Shown: positions 18,211 to 26,330 of the stretch, piece after piece
How positions within the stretch are numbered: position 1 is the first letter of the stretch
Layout of the letters: each line of letters opens with the position of its first letter
DNA from: Allobosea sp. Root483D1
GTDB lineage: Bacteria > Pseudomonadota > Alphaproteobacteria > Rhizobiales > Beijerinckiaceae
DNA: 64,000 bases
Assembly: GCF_001429505.1 (NCBI RefSeq)
Contig: NZ_LMJW01000001.1
Coordinates: forward strand, 236,259-300,258
Direction: 5' to 3'
The notes under the pieces: generated by a model
Database searches by the model: none
What the model saw: only the letters and a program-made list of their open reading frames with translations
Told to the model about the DNA's origin: nothing
Made by a program: the position numbers and the translations under genes

Positions 18211-19737
18211 ATGCTGAGAAAGATCCTCTCCGTCAGCGGCTTCACGCTGCTCTCGCGACTGTCCGGCTTCCTCCGCGACATCGTGCTCGCGGCTGCGCTG
18301 GGCGCCAGCGGGCTGATGGACGCCTTCTCGGTGGCGCTGCGCCTGCCCAATCATTTCCGCGCCATCTTCGGCGAGGGCGCTTTCAACCAGGCCTATATCC
18401 CGGCCTATAGCCGCATTCGCGAGCAATCGGGCGAAGCCGCCGCAGCACAGTTCTCGAATCGCGTCTTCTCGCTGAACCTCGCCGTCCAGCTCGTGCTGCT
18501 GGCGCTCGCCATCCCGTTCATGCCGGAGCTGGTACGGCTGCTCGCGCCCGGCTTCGTCAACGACCCCGTCCGCTTCGACCTCGCCGTCACGCTGACGCGG
18601 ATCACCTTCCCCTATCTGCTCTTCATCACGCTGGTGACGCTGCTCTCGGCCAATCTCAACGCGGTCGACCGCTTCGCCGCCGCGGCGGCAGCGCCGATCC
18701 TTCTGAATATCTGCCTGATCGGCGCGCTCTTCACCGCCTTCCTGTTCCCGAGCGCAGCGCATGCCGCCGCCTGGGGCGTCGCCGTCGCCGGCGTGCTCGA
18801 ATGGCTGCTGCTCTGGATCGCGGCGCGGCGGACGGGCGTTTCGGCGGCGCTGACCCGGCCGCGCCTCGATGGCGAGGTGAAGGGCTTCCTCAAGGCTTTC
18901 GGGCCGGCCGTGATCGGCTCGGCCGGAGTGCAGATCGCTCTCTTCGCCGACACCATCATCGCCTCGCTGCTGCCGGCCGGCGCCTATTCAGCCCTCTACT
19001 ATGCCGAGCGTCTCTACCAATTGCCGCTCGGCGTGATCGCGATCGGCGTCGGCACAGTGCTGCTGCCGACGATGAGCCGCGCCATCGCCACCGGCAACGA
19101 GGCAAAGGCGGAAGCAGCACAGAACCGCGCGATCGCGCTGACCCTTGTGGCGGCAGCACCCTTTGCCGCCGCCTTCCTCGCCATCCCCGAACTGATCGTC
19201 GGAGCGCTGTTCGAGCGCGGCCGCTTCGACGATGCGGCGACGCAGGCCGCAGGCGCGGTGCTGTTCGCCTATGCAGTCGGGCTGCCTGCGATTCTGCTGA
19301 TCCGCGCGCAGGTCTCCAGTTTCCAGGCGCGTGGCGACACGACCACGCCGATGCTGGTCTCGCTCGCCGCCATCGCCGCCAATGTCGGGCTGAAGCTGCT
19401 GCTCTGGAAGAGCCATGGCGCGCCGGGCCTCGCTTTCGCCACCGCCGTCGGCGCCTGGATCAATCTCGGTGCGCTCTATGTACTGGCGCTGAAGCGCGGC
19501 TGGACCAATCCTGATCGCCGCCTGCCGCTGCTGATCCTGATCGTCGGCGTCGCCGCCGGTTTCGCCGCGCTGGTCGCGCGGCTATTGGCCGAGCCGCTTT
19601 ACGGCCTGCTGATCTCATTCCCTTACGAGCCGCGCCTGATCGCGCTCGGTATCCTCAGCCTCGTCGCCGCCGGTATCTACGGCGTGGTCGCGCTCGGGGG
19701 CCTGCGATCGGCCGGGCTCTGGCGGCTGCTGCGGTAA
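18211..19737 (+). CDS. murJ: Lipid II flippase MurJ (MviN)
   Basis: 508 residues, about 14 transmembrane helices. Flips lipid II across the inner membrane for peptidoglycan synthesis. The N-terminus MLRKILSVSGFTLLSRLSGFLRDIVLAAALG and the segment LRLPNHFRAIFGEGAFNQAYIPAY are diagnostic of the family, as are ALYYAERLYQLPLGVIAIGVGTVLLP and FQARGDTTTPM. The ATG at 18211 matches the usual MurJ start (ML.KILS); a TTG at 18202 is in frame but less likely. It lies after repeat copy A and before copy B. Confidence 0.94.
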   Translation: MLRKILSVSGFTLLSRLSGFLRDIVLAAALGASGLMDAFSVALRLPNHFRAIFGEGAFNQAYIPAYSRIREQSGEAAAAQFSNRVFSLNLAVQLVLLALAIPFMPELVRLLAPGFVNDPVRFDLAVTLTRITFPYLLFITLVTLLSANLNAVDRFAAAAAAPILLNICLIGALFTAFLFPSAAHAAAWGVAVAGVLEWLLLWIAARRTGVSAALTRPRLDGEVKGFLKAFGPAVIGSAGVQIALFADTIIASLLPAGAYSALYYAERLYQLPLGVIAIGVGTVLLPTMSRAIATGNEAKAEAAQNRAIALTLVAAAPFAAAFLAIPELIVGALFERGRFDDAATQAAGAVLFAYAVGLPAILLIRAQVSSFQARGDTTTPMLVSLAAIAANVGLKLLLWKSHGAPGLAFATAVGAWINLGALYVLALKRGWTNPDRRLPLLILIVGVAAGFAALVARLLAEPLYGLLISFPYEPRLIALGILSLVAAGIYGVVALGGLRSAGLWRLLR

Positions 19738-19744
19738 GCTCAGT

Positions 19745-19891
19745 CGTCATTCCGGGGCAGGCCGAAGGGCTGAGCCCGGAACCCAGAACCGATGTCCTGG
19801 TCGAAGGAGCACGTCGCCCACCACATCATTGTTCCGACCGGCATCGGTTCTGGATTCCGGGCCCTTCGCTGCGCGAAGTCCCGGAATGACG
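19745..19891. repeat. Modular palindromic intergenic repeat, copy B
   Basis: 147 bp immediately after murJ, ended by a perfect 11-bp terminal inverted repeat (CGTCATTCCGG at 19745-19755, CCGGAATGACG at 19881-19891). It contains an inner 12-bp pair (CCAGAACCGATG at 19783-19794 with CATCGGTTCTGG at 19842-19853). Same plan as copies A and D with a different centre. Confidence 0.75.
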
Positions 19892-19898
19892 ATGTGTT

Positions 19899-20879
19899 TC
19901 AGCCGCCAACCAGCCGAGCGCCGGCCTTCAGCTGGCTGGCCGCCTCATCCACCATCCGCACCACGATCTCGCCGGCAGTGGGAATGTCCGAGATCAGGCC
20001 GGCGGCTTCACCGAAGACCACCGCCGCCCTGTCCGGGTCGCCGGCCATGAAGGCCTCGCGATAGGCAGGAGCCTCTTCTTCGATCGCCGCCCGCAAATCG
20101 GCATCGCGGCCACGCCATCTGGCGATGAAGTCATTGTCGCTGACGCGGATGTCGAAGGGCTGCGGCCAGTCGAGCCGGCGGGCGATGTCCGGAAGCGGAG
20201 AACGCACCGTCTGGTCGCCCGTCGCAGCGACGGCCGCGGCATGATGGTTGGGATGGACCAGCGCCTCGCGGCTCGCCCAGAAGCGGGTGCCGACCAGGAC
20301 GCCGTCGGCGCCGAGCATCAGCGCCGCGGCGAGGCCGCGCCCATCGGCAATGCCGCCGGCGGCGAGCAGGAGTGTATCCGGGCTTTCGCGTGAAAGCAGG
20401 TCGGCAACCTCGGGCACGAGGGGAAAGGTGCCACGGTTCTGCCCGTGGCCACCCGCCTCGGCGCCCTGCGCAACGATGATCGCGGCCCCTGCCTCCAGCG
20501 CCGTCCGGACATGGCCGAGGTTCTGGCACTGGCAGATCAGCGGCACGCCGGCCGCGGCGACCTCGCTCGCAAAGGGCATGGGATCGCCGAAGGAGAGCAT
20601 CAGCGCCGCCGGCTGGCGCGCCAGGACCTCGCCGAGCAGATGCGGCTGCTTCGCCAGCGACCAGGTGATGAAGCCGCAGCCGGTACGGGTGTTGCCGGCG
20701 GCAGCATATTGCGTGGTGAGCCAGGCGCCGTCGCCATAGCCGCCGCCGATCAGGCCGAGCCCGCCGGCGCGGGTCACCGCGGCAGCGAGCGCCCCGCCGC
20801 CCGCCAGAGCCATCGGCGCCGACAGGATCGGATGCTCGATCCCGAGGCGCTCGGTCAGGCGGGTGGCGAGGCGGGCCAT
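19899..20879 (-). CDS. Nitronate monooxygenase (2-nitropropane dioxygenase) family protein
   Basis: 326 residues with an FMN-binding TIM barrel. The N-terminus LGIEHPILSAPMALAGGGALAAAVTRAGGLGLIGGG matches the family. QGAEAGGHGQNRGTF carries the conserved active-site-type His, and AAGGIADGRGLAAALMLGADGVLVGTRF forms the phosphate-binding segment. Members oxidise alkyl nitronates, or act as FabK-like enoyl reductases in some branches. The QGAEAGGHG motif favours the nitronate monooxygenase class. It sits 8 bp after the class IV aminotransferase and is probably co-transcribed with it. Confidence 0.85.
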   Translation of the reverse strand: MARLATRLTERLGIEHPILSAPMALAGGGALAAAVTRAGGLGLIGGGYGDGAWLTTQYAAAGNTRTGCGFITWSLAKQPHLLGEVLARQPAALMLSFGDPMPFASEVAAAGVPLICQCQNLGHVRTALEAGAAIIVAQGAEAGGHGQNRGTFPLVPEVADLLSRESPDTLLLAAGGIADGRGLAAALMLGADGVLVGTRFWASREALVHPNHHAAAVAATGDQTVRSPLPDIARRLDWPQPFDIRVSDNDFIARWRGRDADLRAAIEEEAPAYREAFMAGDPDRAAVVFGEAAGLISDIPTAGEIVVRMVDEAASQLKAGARLVGG

Positions 20880-20887
20880 AATGGGCC

Positions 20888-21757
20888 TCAGGCGCCCTTG
20901 CTGCGGGCGAAGTCCATGTAGAGCTCGCGCGCCTTGCGGAACATCGGACCGGGCTGGAGCTGCCGGCCGTCGATGCGCGAGATCGGCATGACCTTGGAGT
21001 AGTTGCCGGAGGAGAAGATCTCGTCGGCCTGCTCGAAATCGGCGTAGCCGAGCGTCGTCTCCTCGACCGGCACGCCGGCCTGGCGCAGCAGGCCGATGGT
21101 GCGCTGACGGGTGATGCCATTGAGGAAGGTGCCGTTCACGGCCGGTGTCTTCACCACGCCGTCCTTGGCGAGGAAGACGTTGGAGGTGCCGGTCTCGGCG
21201 ACATTGCCGAGCATGTCGAGGACGAGCGCGTTGTCGAAGCCCCTGCCCTTGGCTTCACGCAGGATGCGGGCATTGTTGGGATAGAGGCAGCCGGCCTTGG
21301 CATCGGTCGGCATGGTCTCGAAGGTCGGGCGGCGAAAGGCGCCCTTGGTCACCGAGAAGCCGGTGCCGGGGTCGCCCATCGGCGCCTCGAACAGGCAGAG
21401 CGCGAACTGGGTCGATTCGGGATCGCCGATGATGGTCGACGGGCCATCGGCCTCGGCCCAATACATCGGCTTGATGTAGAGCGCGGCGCCGCTGCCGAAT
21501 TTCTTCACCCCTTCGGCGGTCTTGGCGATGATCTCCTCGGCCGACACGGTCGACTTCAGGCCCATCGCCACGGCGGACCGGTTCACGCGGGCGGCGTGCC
21601 GGTCGAGATCGGGCGAGACGCCATCGAAATAGCGGGCCCCGTCGAAGACTTGGGAGGCCTGCCAGGCGGCATGGGTGCGCGGCCCCATGATGCCGGGATT
21701 GCCCTCGCGCCACTCGCCGTCGAACCAGGTCCATGTCTGCGAATACCAGGCCATCAT
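20888..21757 (-). CDS. Class IV (branched-chain type) aminotransferase
   Basis: 289 residues, PLP-dependent fold IV. The catalytic Lys lies in TDAKAGCLYPNNARIL, followed by the cofactor-phosphate-binding stretches LDMLGNVAETGTSNVFL and NGTFLNGITRQRTIGLL. N-terminal WFDGEWREGNPGIMGPRTHA is a characteristic start. The family includes branched-chain aminotransferase IlvE and related amine or D-amino acid transaminases. The alphaproteobacterial form seen here is usually annotated as branched-chain, but the substrate is not certain. It is followed after 8 bp by the nitronate monooxygenase-like gene. ATG codons at 21757 and 21754 are adjacent alternatives. Confidence 0.85.
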   Translation of the reverse strand: MMAWYSQTWTWFDGEWREGNPGIMGPRTHAAWQASQVFDGARYFDGVSPDLDRHAARVNRSAVAMGLKSTVSAEEIIAKTAEGVKKFGSGAALYIKPMYWAEADGPSTIIGDPESTQFALCLFEAPMGDPGTGFSVTKGAFRRPTFETMPTDAKAGCLYPNNARILREAKGRGFDNALVLDMLGNVAETGTSNVFLAKDGVVKTPAVNGTFLNGITRQRTIGLLRQAGVPVEETTLGYADFEQADEIFSSGNYSKVMPISRIDGRQLQPGPMFRKARELYMDFARSKGA

Positions 21758-21930
21758 GCGCTCCGATCGTCAGTGCTTCTGGCCGGCACCGTCTGCCGCA
21801 GGCAGGGCGACGTCAACATGTCGCCCGCATGCCGGCGAACGATTGCTGTGATGGGTGCGATCGTAGCCGGTGATGGATCGCCGTGGCGGGCGGAAGGGCC
21901 CAACTGACCCATGGCCTGGCGCCCGGGGCG

Positions 21931-22248
21931 TCAGAAGCCGGCGGCGCGCATCAGCGAGACCACGCCCATGCCGACAAGGAGCGCGAGCAGCTCGCTGCGC
22001 CGGATCACCATGCTGGCGATCGCAGCCAGCAGAGCCAGGCCAGCGGCGAGGCCGAGCCGCTCGATCAGCGGCAACACGGTCGCGACCACGATCGAGCCCG
22101 GCAGGGCCGCGAGCCCGCGCCGCACCCGCGGCGTCAGCGGGATGAAGCTCATCAGCACGACGCCGGAGATGCGGCAGAGATAGGTCACCAGCGCCATGCC
22201 GAGGATGGCGAGATAAGGCCCCCAGCTCCCGGGCTCAGGCAGGGTCAT
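21931..22248 (-). CDS. azlD: AzlD-family branched-chain amino acid export subunit
   Basis: 105 residues with about four transmembrane helices (YLAILGMALVTYLCRISGVVLM and ATVLPLIERLGLAAGLALLAAIASMVI). AzlD is the small partner of AzlC in branched-chain amino acid efflux. ATG 22248 was chosen because it follows the AzlC reading frame by overlap (14 bp with the azlC end) and gives a normal-length AzlD; the longer start at 22302 lies inside azlC. The conserved pair order azlC-azlD supports the call. Confidence 0.85.
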   Translation of the reverse strand: MTLPEPGSWGPYLAILGMALVTYLCRISGVVLMSFIPLTPRVRRGLAALPGSIVVATVLPLIERLGLAAGLALLAAIASMVIRRSELLALLVGMGVVSLMRAAGF

Positions 22249-22963
22249 CGAGCAAGGCTCCTGCCACTGCGCCGGACAACGCGCCGACGATGATGAAGGC
22301 ATAGCCGTCGACGAGGCGCACGGTGATCAGCGCGACAATGCCGGAGACGATCCAGGGCAGCGCCGCGCGCTTGCCGCGCCAGAGCGGCACGATCATCGCC
22401 GCGAAGAAGATCGGCATGACCATGTCGATGCCGTATTTGCGGGGATCGGCGATCAGGGCTCCGAGCAAATGGCCGGGGATGGTCATGAGCACCCAGACCA
22501 CCCAGAGCCCCAGACCGGCGCCAAGAACGACACCGACGTCGCGTCCGCCTTCGCCGTGATAGCGCGTGCCGACCAGCCAGTTGGCGTCGGTGAAGAAGGA
22601 GAGCTGGAAGGCGGTCACGAACCAGTGATAGCGCGAGAACCAGGGCTGCAGAGACGCGGCCTGCAGGACGGTGCGGGCGTTGACCGTCGCAGTAACGAAG
22701 GCGAGCGCGACGATCGCTCCCCAGGTCCACTCCGGGCGCCAGAGCTCCATCGCGACGAGCTGCGAGACGCCGGCATAGACCAGCGCGCTCATCATAACCG
22801 CCTCGAACAGGCTGAGGCCCTTGGCCGAGGCGGCGGCACCGAAGGCGACGGCGAAGATGATTACGCCCGGCATCAGCACGGAGACGCGGCGCAGGCCGAG
22901 CAGCATCCCGGCAAGGGTGAGCTGGGCCGCGGGGTGTGGTTCGGATTTCGCTTCGGAAGCCAT
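22235..22963 (-). CDS. azlC: AzlC-family amino acid permease
   Basis: 242 residues, multi-pass inner-membrane protein. The motif AFGAAASAKGLSLFEAVMMSALVYAGVSQLVAMEL and the TDANWLVGTRY segment are characteristic of AzlC, the large subunit of a branched-chain amino acid exporter. It overlaps azlD by 14 bp. A class IV aminotransferase of branched-chain type lies just downstream on the same strand (173 bp gap), which suits a shared role in branched-chain amino acid handling. Confidence 0.88.
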   Translation of the reverse strand: MASEAKSEPHPAAQLTLAGMLLGLRRVSVLMPGVIIFAVAFGAAASAKGLSLFEAVMMSALVYAGVSQLVAMELWRPEWTWGAIVALAFVTATVNARTVLQAASLQPWFSRYHWFVTAFQLSFFTDANWLVGTRYHGEGGRDVGVVLGAGLGLWVVWVLMTIPGHLLGALIADPRKYGIDMVMPIFFAAMIVPLWRGKRAALPWIVSGIVALITVRLVDGYAFIIVGALSGAVAGALLDDPA

Positions 22964-23089
22964 GTGTCCTCGAACCGGTTTCCTGATGTTGCGTCAACGC
23001 CTTGCAAGCTCCGGGCCTGCATGAGCGTGGCGCAGGGCGGACCGGTCAGTCTCCTTCCGATGAGAGGCATGCTGCACTAGAACCACGGC

Positions 23090-23698
23090 ATGCTCTGGCT
23101 CTCCTCCATCGATCAGACCGCCCCTGCCCTGCCCGCGGTGTGGCTGATCGCAACAGAGACGCAACCGACAAACCTGCCGGAGCGCTCGGAGCTGCGGCGA
23201 TCATTGGCCCGCGAGACGCTGGCGCGCCAGTTCGGTCTAACGGAAGATGCTGTCGAGATCGGGCATGAGCCGGCAGGACGCCCACTGATCGTCCGCCCGC
23301 GTGGCAGCGGTCTGCACCTGTCGCTGGCTACGCGCTCCGGCCTCGTCGCGATCGCCCTGGCGCATCGGCCGGTCGGCGTCGATGTCGAGCGGGTCGCGCT
23401 CGCAAGCGAGCCGCCGCTTGCCGCTCTGCATCCCGGCGAGCGACGCTGGCTGGAGAGCCTGCCGGCCGCTGCCCGGCCATTGGCCTTCGCCCAGCTCTGG
23501 AGTGCGAAGGAGGCCTATGTGAAGGCGCTCGGGGCCGGCTTTATGCGGGCGCCCGAGAGCTTTTCGGTGCGACTCGACAGCGCCGAACGTTTCGCCATCG
23601 TCGACGAAGCAAACGGGGGGCGGTCCAGCGGCTTCCTTACGCTCACGAAAAACGGCGGCCATGAGACCATGGCCGCCGCGTTCGTCACGCTCGATTGA
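23090..23698 (+). CDS. 4'-phosphopantetheinyl transferase, Sfp type
   Basis: 202 residues. It transfers phosphopantetheine from CoA to carrier proteins. The Mg2+-binding motif GVDVE has Asp98 and Glu100, and the second motif WSAKEAYVKALG (137-148) has Glu141 and Lys145. An upstream basic stretch ends in HLSLATRSGLVAIAL. The Sfp/EntD-like pattern (GVDVE plus WxxKEA) separates it from AcpS. No polyketide or peptide synthase is in the window, so its carrier protein is elsewhere. It is convergent with the terC gene 10 bp away. Confidence 0.9.
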   Translation: MLWLSSIDQTAPALPAVWLIATETQPTNLPERSELRRSLARETLARQFGLTEDAVEIGHEPAGRPLIVRPRGSGLHLSLATRSGLVAIALAHRPVGVDVERVALASEPPLAALHPGERRWLESLPAAARPLAFAQLWSAKEAYVKALGAGFMRAPESFSVRLDSAERFAIVDEANGGRSSGFLTLTKNGGHETMAAAFVTLD

Positions 23699-23708
23699 GC
23701 CTGGTTTT

Positions 23709-24452
23709 TCAGCCGGGCTGATCGACCGGCTTCTTCTTGAGGAGATAGCCGGCGACGACGACGACCAGTGCGCCGAGCACCGCCGCCGTATAGAACGGCG
23801 TCTTCGCAGGCAGGAGGCCGATCGGGTTGACGTCGGAAACCGGCGTGCTGACGACCCAGTTCGGCATGTTCGCCTGCAGCCACTGCAGCACCGCCATGTC
23901 GCTCAGCAGCATCTCGCCGGCGATCCAGCCGAGCAGGGCCGCACCGAGCCAGATCAGGATCGGGAAGCGCTCGAGGACGGTCGAGAGCATCCGGGCGCCG
24001 AAGATGATCAGCGGGATGGTCAGCAGCAGGCCGAAGATGAAGAGCTCGAAGTGTCCGCGCGCCGCAGCGGCGATGGCGAGCACGTTGTCGAGGCTCATCA
24101 CCGCGTCGGCGATGGCGATGGTGCGCACCGCCTTCCAGAGATTGTCGCTGGCTGCGACGTCGCTATGCGCTTCCTCCTCACCCTTGGCGAGCTTGATCGC
24201 GATCCAGAACAGCAGGAGCGCGCCGACGACCTTCAGGAAGGGGACGGCGAGCAGATAGGTGACGACCACCGCGAAGATGATGCGCAGGCCGACGGCAGCG
24301 CCGGCGCCAAGCCAGATGCCGACCTTGCGCTGCTTTTCCGGCAGCGAGCGAACGGCAAGCGCGATCACGACCGCGTTGTCACCGGAGAGCAGGAGGTCGA
24401 TCCAGATGATCTGGAGTAGCGACGTCCAGAAGGCGGAAGATGCGAAGTCCAT
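23709..24452 (-). CDS. TerC family membrane protein (second of tandem pair)
   Basis: 247 residues, about seven transmembrane helices. Two inverted half-motifs, IDLLLSGDNAVVIALAVRSLP and IADAVMSLDNVLAIAAAARG, carry the conserved Asp pairs (SGDN and SLDN) of the TerC/Alx family, which is linked to metal (Mn2+) efflux. The C-terminal helix ends in a lysine cluster. It follows the first TerC gene by 21 bp, so the two are paralogues in one operon. Confidence 0.9.
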   Translation of the reverse strand: MDFASSAFWTSLLQIIWIDLLLSGDNAVVIALAVRSLPEKQRKVGIWLGAGAAVGLRIIFAVVVTYLLAVPFLKVVGALLLFWIAIKLAKGEEEAHSDVAASDNLWKAVRTIAIADAVMSLDNVLAIAAAARGHFELFIFGLLLTIPLIIFGARMLSTVLERFPILIWLGAALLGWIAGEMLLSDMAVLQWLQANMPNWVVSTPVSDVNPIGLLPAKTPFYTAAVLGALVVVVAGYLLKKKPVDQPG

Positions 24453-24473
24453 AGGTCGATCGGCCCCTTGTTT

Positions 24474-25178
24474 TTAGTGTGCCGGATCTGGCCGGCGATG
24501 CTTGAGGAAATAGCCGAGGCCGAGCACGAGCAGGGCCCCGAAGATGGCAGCGGGGTATTCGAGCTGATGGGCCAGCGTCTCGCCGAGCTTGCCGATCAGC
24601 CAAGGGTCGGTCTCGAACATCTCGCCTGCGACCCAGCCGAGCAGGCCAGCGCCGGCCCAAACCAGGATCGGGAAGCGGGTCAGGAGCGAGGTGATCAGCG
24701 ATGCCCCGAGCACGATCAGCGGGATCGAGATGATCAGACCGCCGACCAGCAGCGGGATCGAATCCTTGGCGACGGCGGCGATGGCGAGCACGTTGTCGAG
24801 GCTCATGACGATGTCGGCGATCGCCACCGTCTGCACCGCCTTCCAGAGCTTGCTGCTGGCGGCGACCGCATTCTCGTCGCTCTCGCCATCCTCGAGGATC
24901 AGCTTGACCGCGATCCAGACGAGCAGAAGCGCACCGACGATGTGCAGGAAAGGCATGTTCAGGAGGGAGGCGATCAGCACCGTGAAGACGACGCGCAGCA
25001 GCACCGCCACGCCGGCGCCGAGCGCGATGCCCTTGGCGCGCTGCTCGGGCGCGAGCGCCCGGCAGGCGAGCGCAATCACCACCGCATTGTCACCCGACAG
25101 CACGATGTTGAGCGCGATGATCTCGAAGAGCTTGCCCCAGAGCGCCGGGTCGAGCAGTGAGAATGTCAGATCGGGCAC
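24474..25178 (-). CDS. TerC family membrane protein (first of tandem pair)
   Basis: 234 residues. It holds the same two TerC motifs (IVLSGDNAVVIALACRAL and IVMSLDNVLAIAAVAKD). A longer frame begins with GTG at 25223. The GTG at 25178 is chosen because AAGGAGGGG lies 7-8 nt before it and the protein then begins MPDLTFSLLDPALWG, which fits the family. Only 72 bp separate it from the dehydrogenase gene upstream, too little for a yybP-ykoY manganese riboswitch. It is likely transcribed with the neighbouring hydrolase and dehydrogenase genes, or from a short promoter. Confidence 0.88.
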   Translation of the reverse strand: MPDLTFSLLDPALWGKLFEIIALNIVLSGDNAVVIALACRALAPEQRAKGIALGAGVAVLLRVVFTVLIASLLNMPFLHIVGALLLVWIAVKLILEDGESDENAVAASSKLWKAVQTVAIADIVMSLDNVLAIAAVAKDSIPLLVGGLIISIPLIVLGASLITSLLTRFPILVWAGAGLLGWVAGEMFETDPWLIGKLGETLAHQLEYPAAIFGALLVLGLGYFLKHRRPDPAH

Positions 25179-25250
25179 CTTATCCCCCTCCTTAAGTCTT
25201 ACGTCTTTTTCGGCGCCGACCACTGCTTGTGGTCAGCGCCGGCGTCGTCG

Positions 25251-26330
25251 TCAACCCAGCGCCTGCTCGATCGCCTTGCCCGCAGCCTCAGTATTCAGGC
25301 TACCGCCGAGATCGCGCGTGCGGGTGCGGGCATCGCCGAGCGCACGCTCGATCGCTGCCTCGATCGCCTTGGCCGCTTCGTGCTCGCCGAGATGATCGAG
25401 CATCATCGCCCCCGACCAGATCTGGCCGACGGGATTGGCGATGCCCTGCCCGGCAATATCGGGCGCCGAGCCGTGCACCGGCTCGAACAAGGACGGGAAT
25501 TCGCCGGTCGGGTTGATGTTGCCGGAGGGCGCGATACCGATCGTACCGGTGCAGGCCGGGCCGAGATCGGAGAGGATGTCGCCGAACAGGTTCGAGGCGA
25601 CGACCACGTCGAAACGGTCCGGATTCAGCACGAAATGCGCGGTCAGGATGTCGATATGGTACTGATCGACCGCGATGTCGGGATAGTTTTTGGCCATCTC
25701 CTTCACGCGCTCATCCCAATACGGCATGGTGATGGAGATGCCGTTCGACTTGGTCGCCGAGGTCAGCTTCTTGCGCGGCCGGCGCTGCGCCAACTCGAAG
25801 GCGTATTTCAGCACGCGGTCGACGCCGACGCGGCTCATGATCGTCTCCTGGATGACGATCTCGCGCTCGGTGCCGGCATACATGCGCCCGCCGACCGAGG
25901 AGTACTCGCCCTCGGTGTTCTCGCGCACGACGAAGAAGTCGATATCGCCCGGCTTGCGGCCGACCAGCGGCCCCGGCACGCCCGGCATCAGGCGCACGGG
26001 ACGCAGATTGACGTACTGGTCGAACTCGCGTCGGAACAGCAGGAGCGAGCCCCAGAGCGAGATATGGTCGGGCACCTGCGCAGGCATGCCGACCGCGCCG
26101 AAGAAGATCGCGTCATGGCCGCCGATCTTCTCTTTCCAGTCGTCCGGCAGCATCTTGCCGTGCTTGGCGTAGTAGTCGCAGGAGGAGAAATCGAACTCGT
26201 CGAGTTGGAGTTCGAAACCGTATTTCTTCGAGGCTGCCTCGAGCACACGCAGTCCCTCGGGCATGACCTCCTTGCCAATGCCGTCACCGGCGATGGCAGC
26301 GATACGGTAGACGCGGTTGGTGCGGCTCAT
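25251..26330 (-). CDS. Tartrate / D-malate dehydrogenase-type decarboxylating dehydrogenase
   Basis: 359 residues of the isocitrate/isopropylmalate dehydrogenase superfamily. The start is IAAIAGDGIGKEVMPEGLRVLEAA. FDFSSCDYYAKHGKMLPDDW matches the tartrate (TtuC) and D-malate (DmlA) branch rather than LeuB. VRENTEGEYSSVGGR, a catalytic Lys region (TSATKSNGI) and NLFGDILSDLGPACTGTIGIAPSGNI bind substrate, Mg2+ and NAD+. EPVHGSAPDIAGQGIANP is the family signature. ATG 26330 overlaps the stop of the upstream hydrolase (ATGA), so the two are translationally coupled. The longer frame to 26513 lies inside the hydrolase gene and is rejected. Confidence 0.88.
   Translation of the reverse strand: MSRTNRVYRIAAIAGDGIGKEVMPEGLRVLEAASKKYGFELQLDEFDFSSCDYYAKHGKMLPDDWKEKIGGHDAIFFGAVGMPAQVPDHISLWGSLLLFRREFDQYVNLRPVRLMPGVPGPLVGRKPGDIDFFVVRENTEGEYSSVGGRMYAGTEREIVIQETIMSRVGVDRVLKYAFELAQRRPRKKLTSATKSNGISITMPYWDERVKEMAKNYPDIAVDQYHIDILTAHFVLNPDRFDVVVASNLFGDILSDLGPACTGTIGIAPSGNINPTGEFPSLFEPVHGSAPDIAGQGIANPVGQIWSGAMMLDHLGEHEAAKAIEAAIERALGDARTRTRDLGGSLNTEAAGKAIEQALG

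Noticed and set aside
25179..25250. Manganese (yybP-ykoY) riboswitch before terC
   Set aside because: Only 72 bp of space and none of the conserved paired elements.
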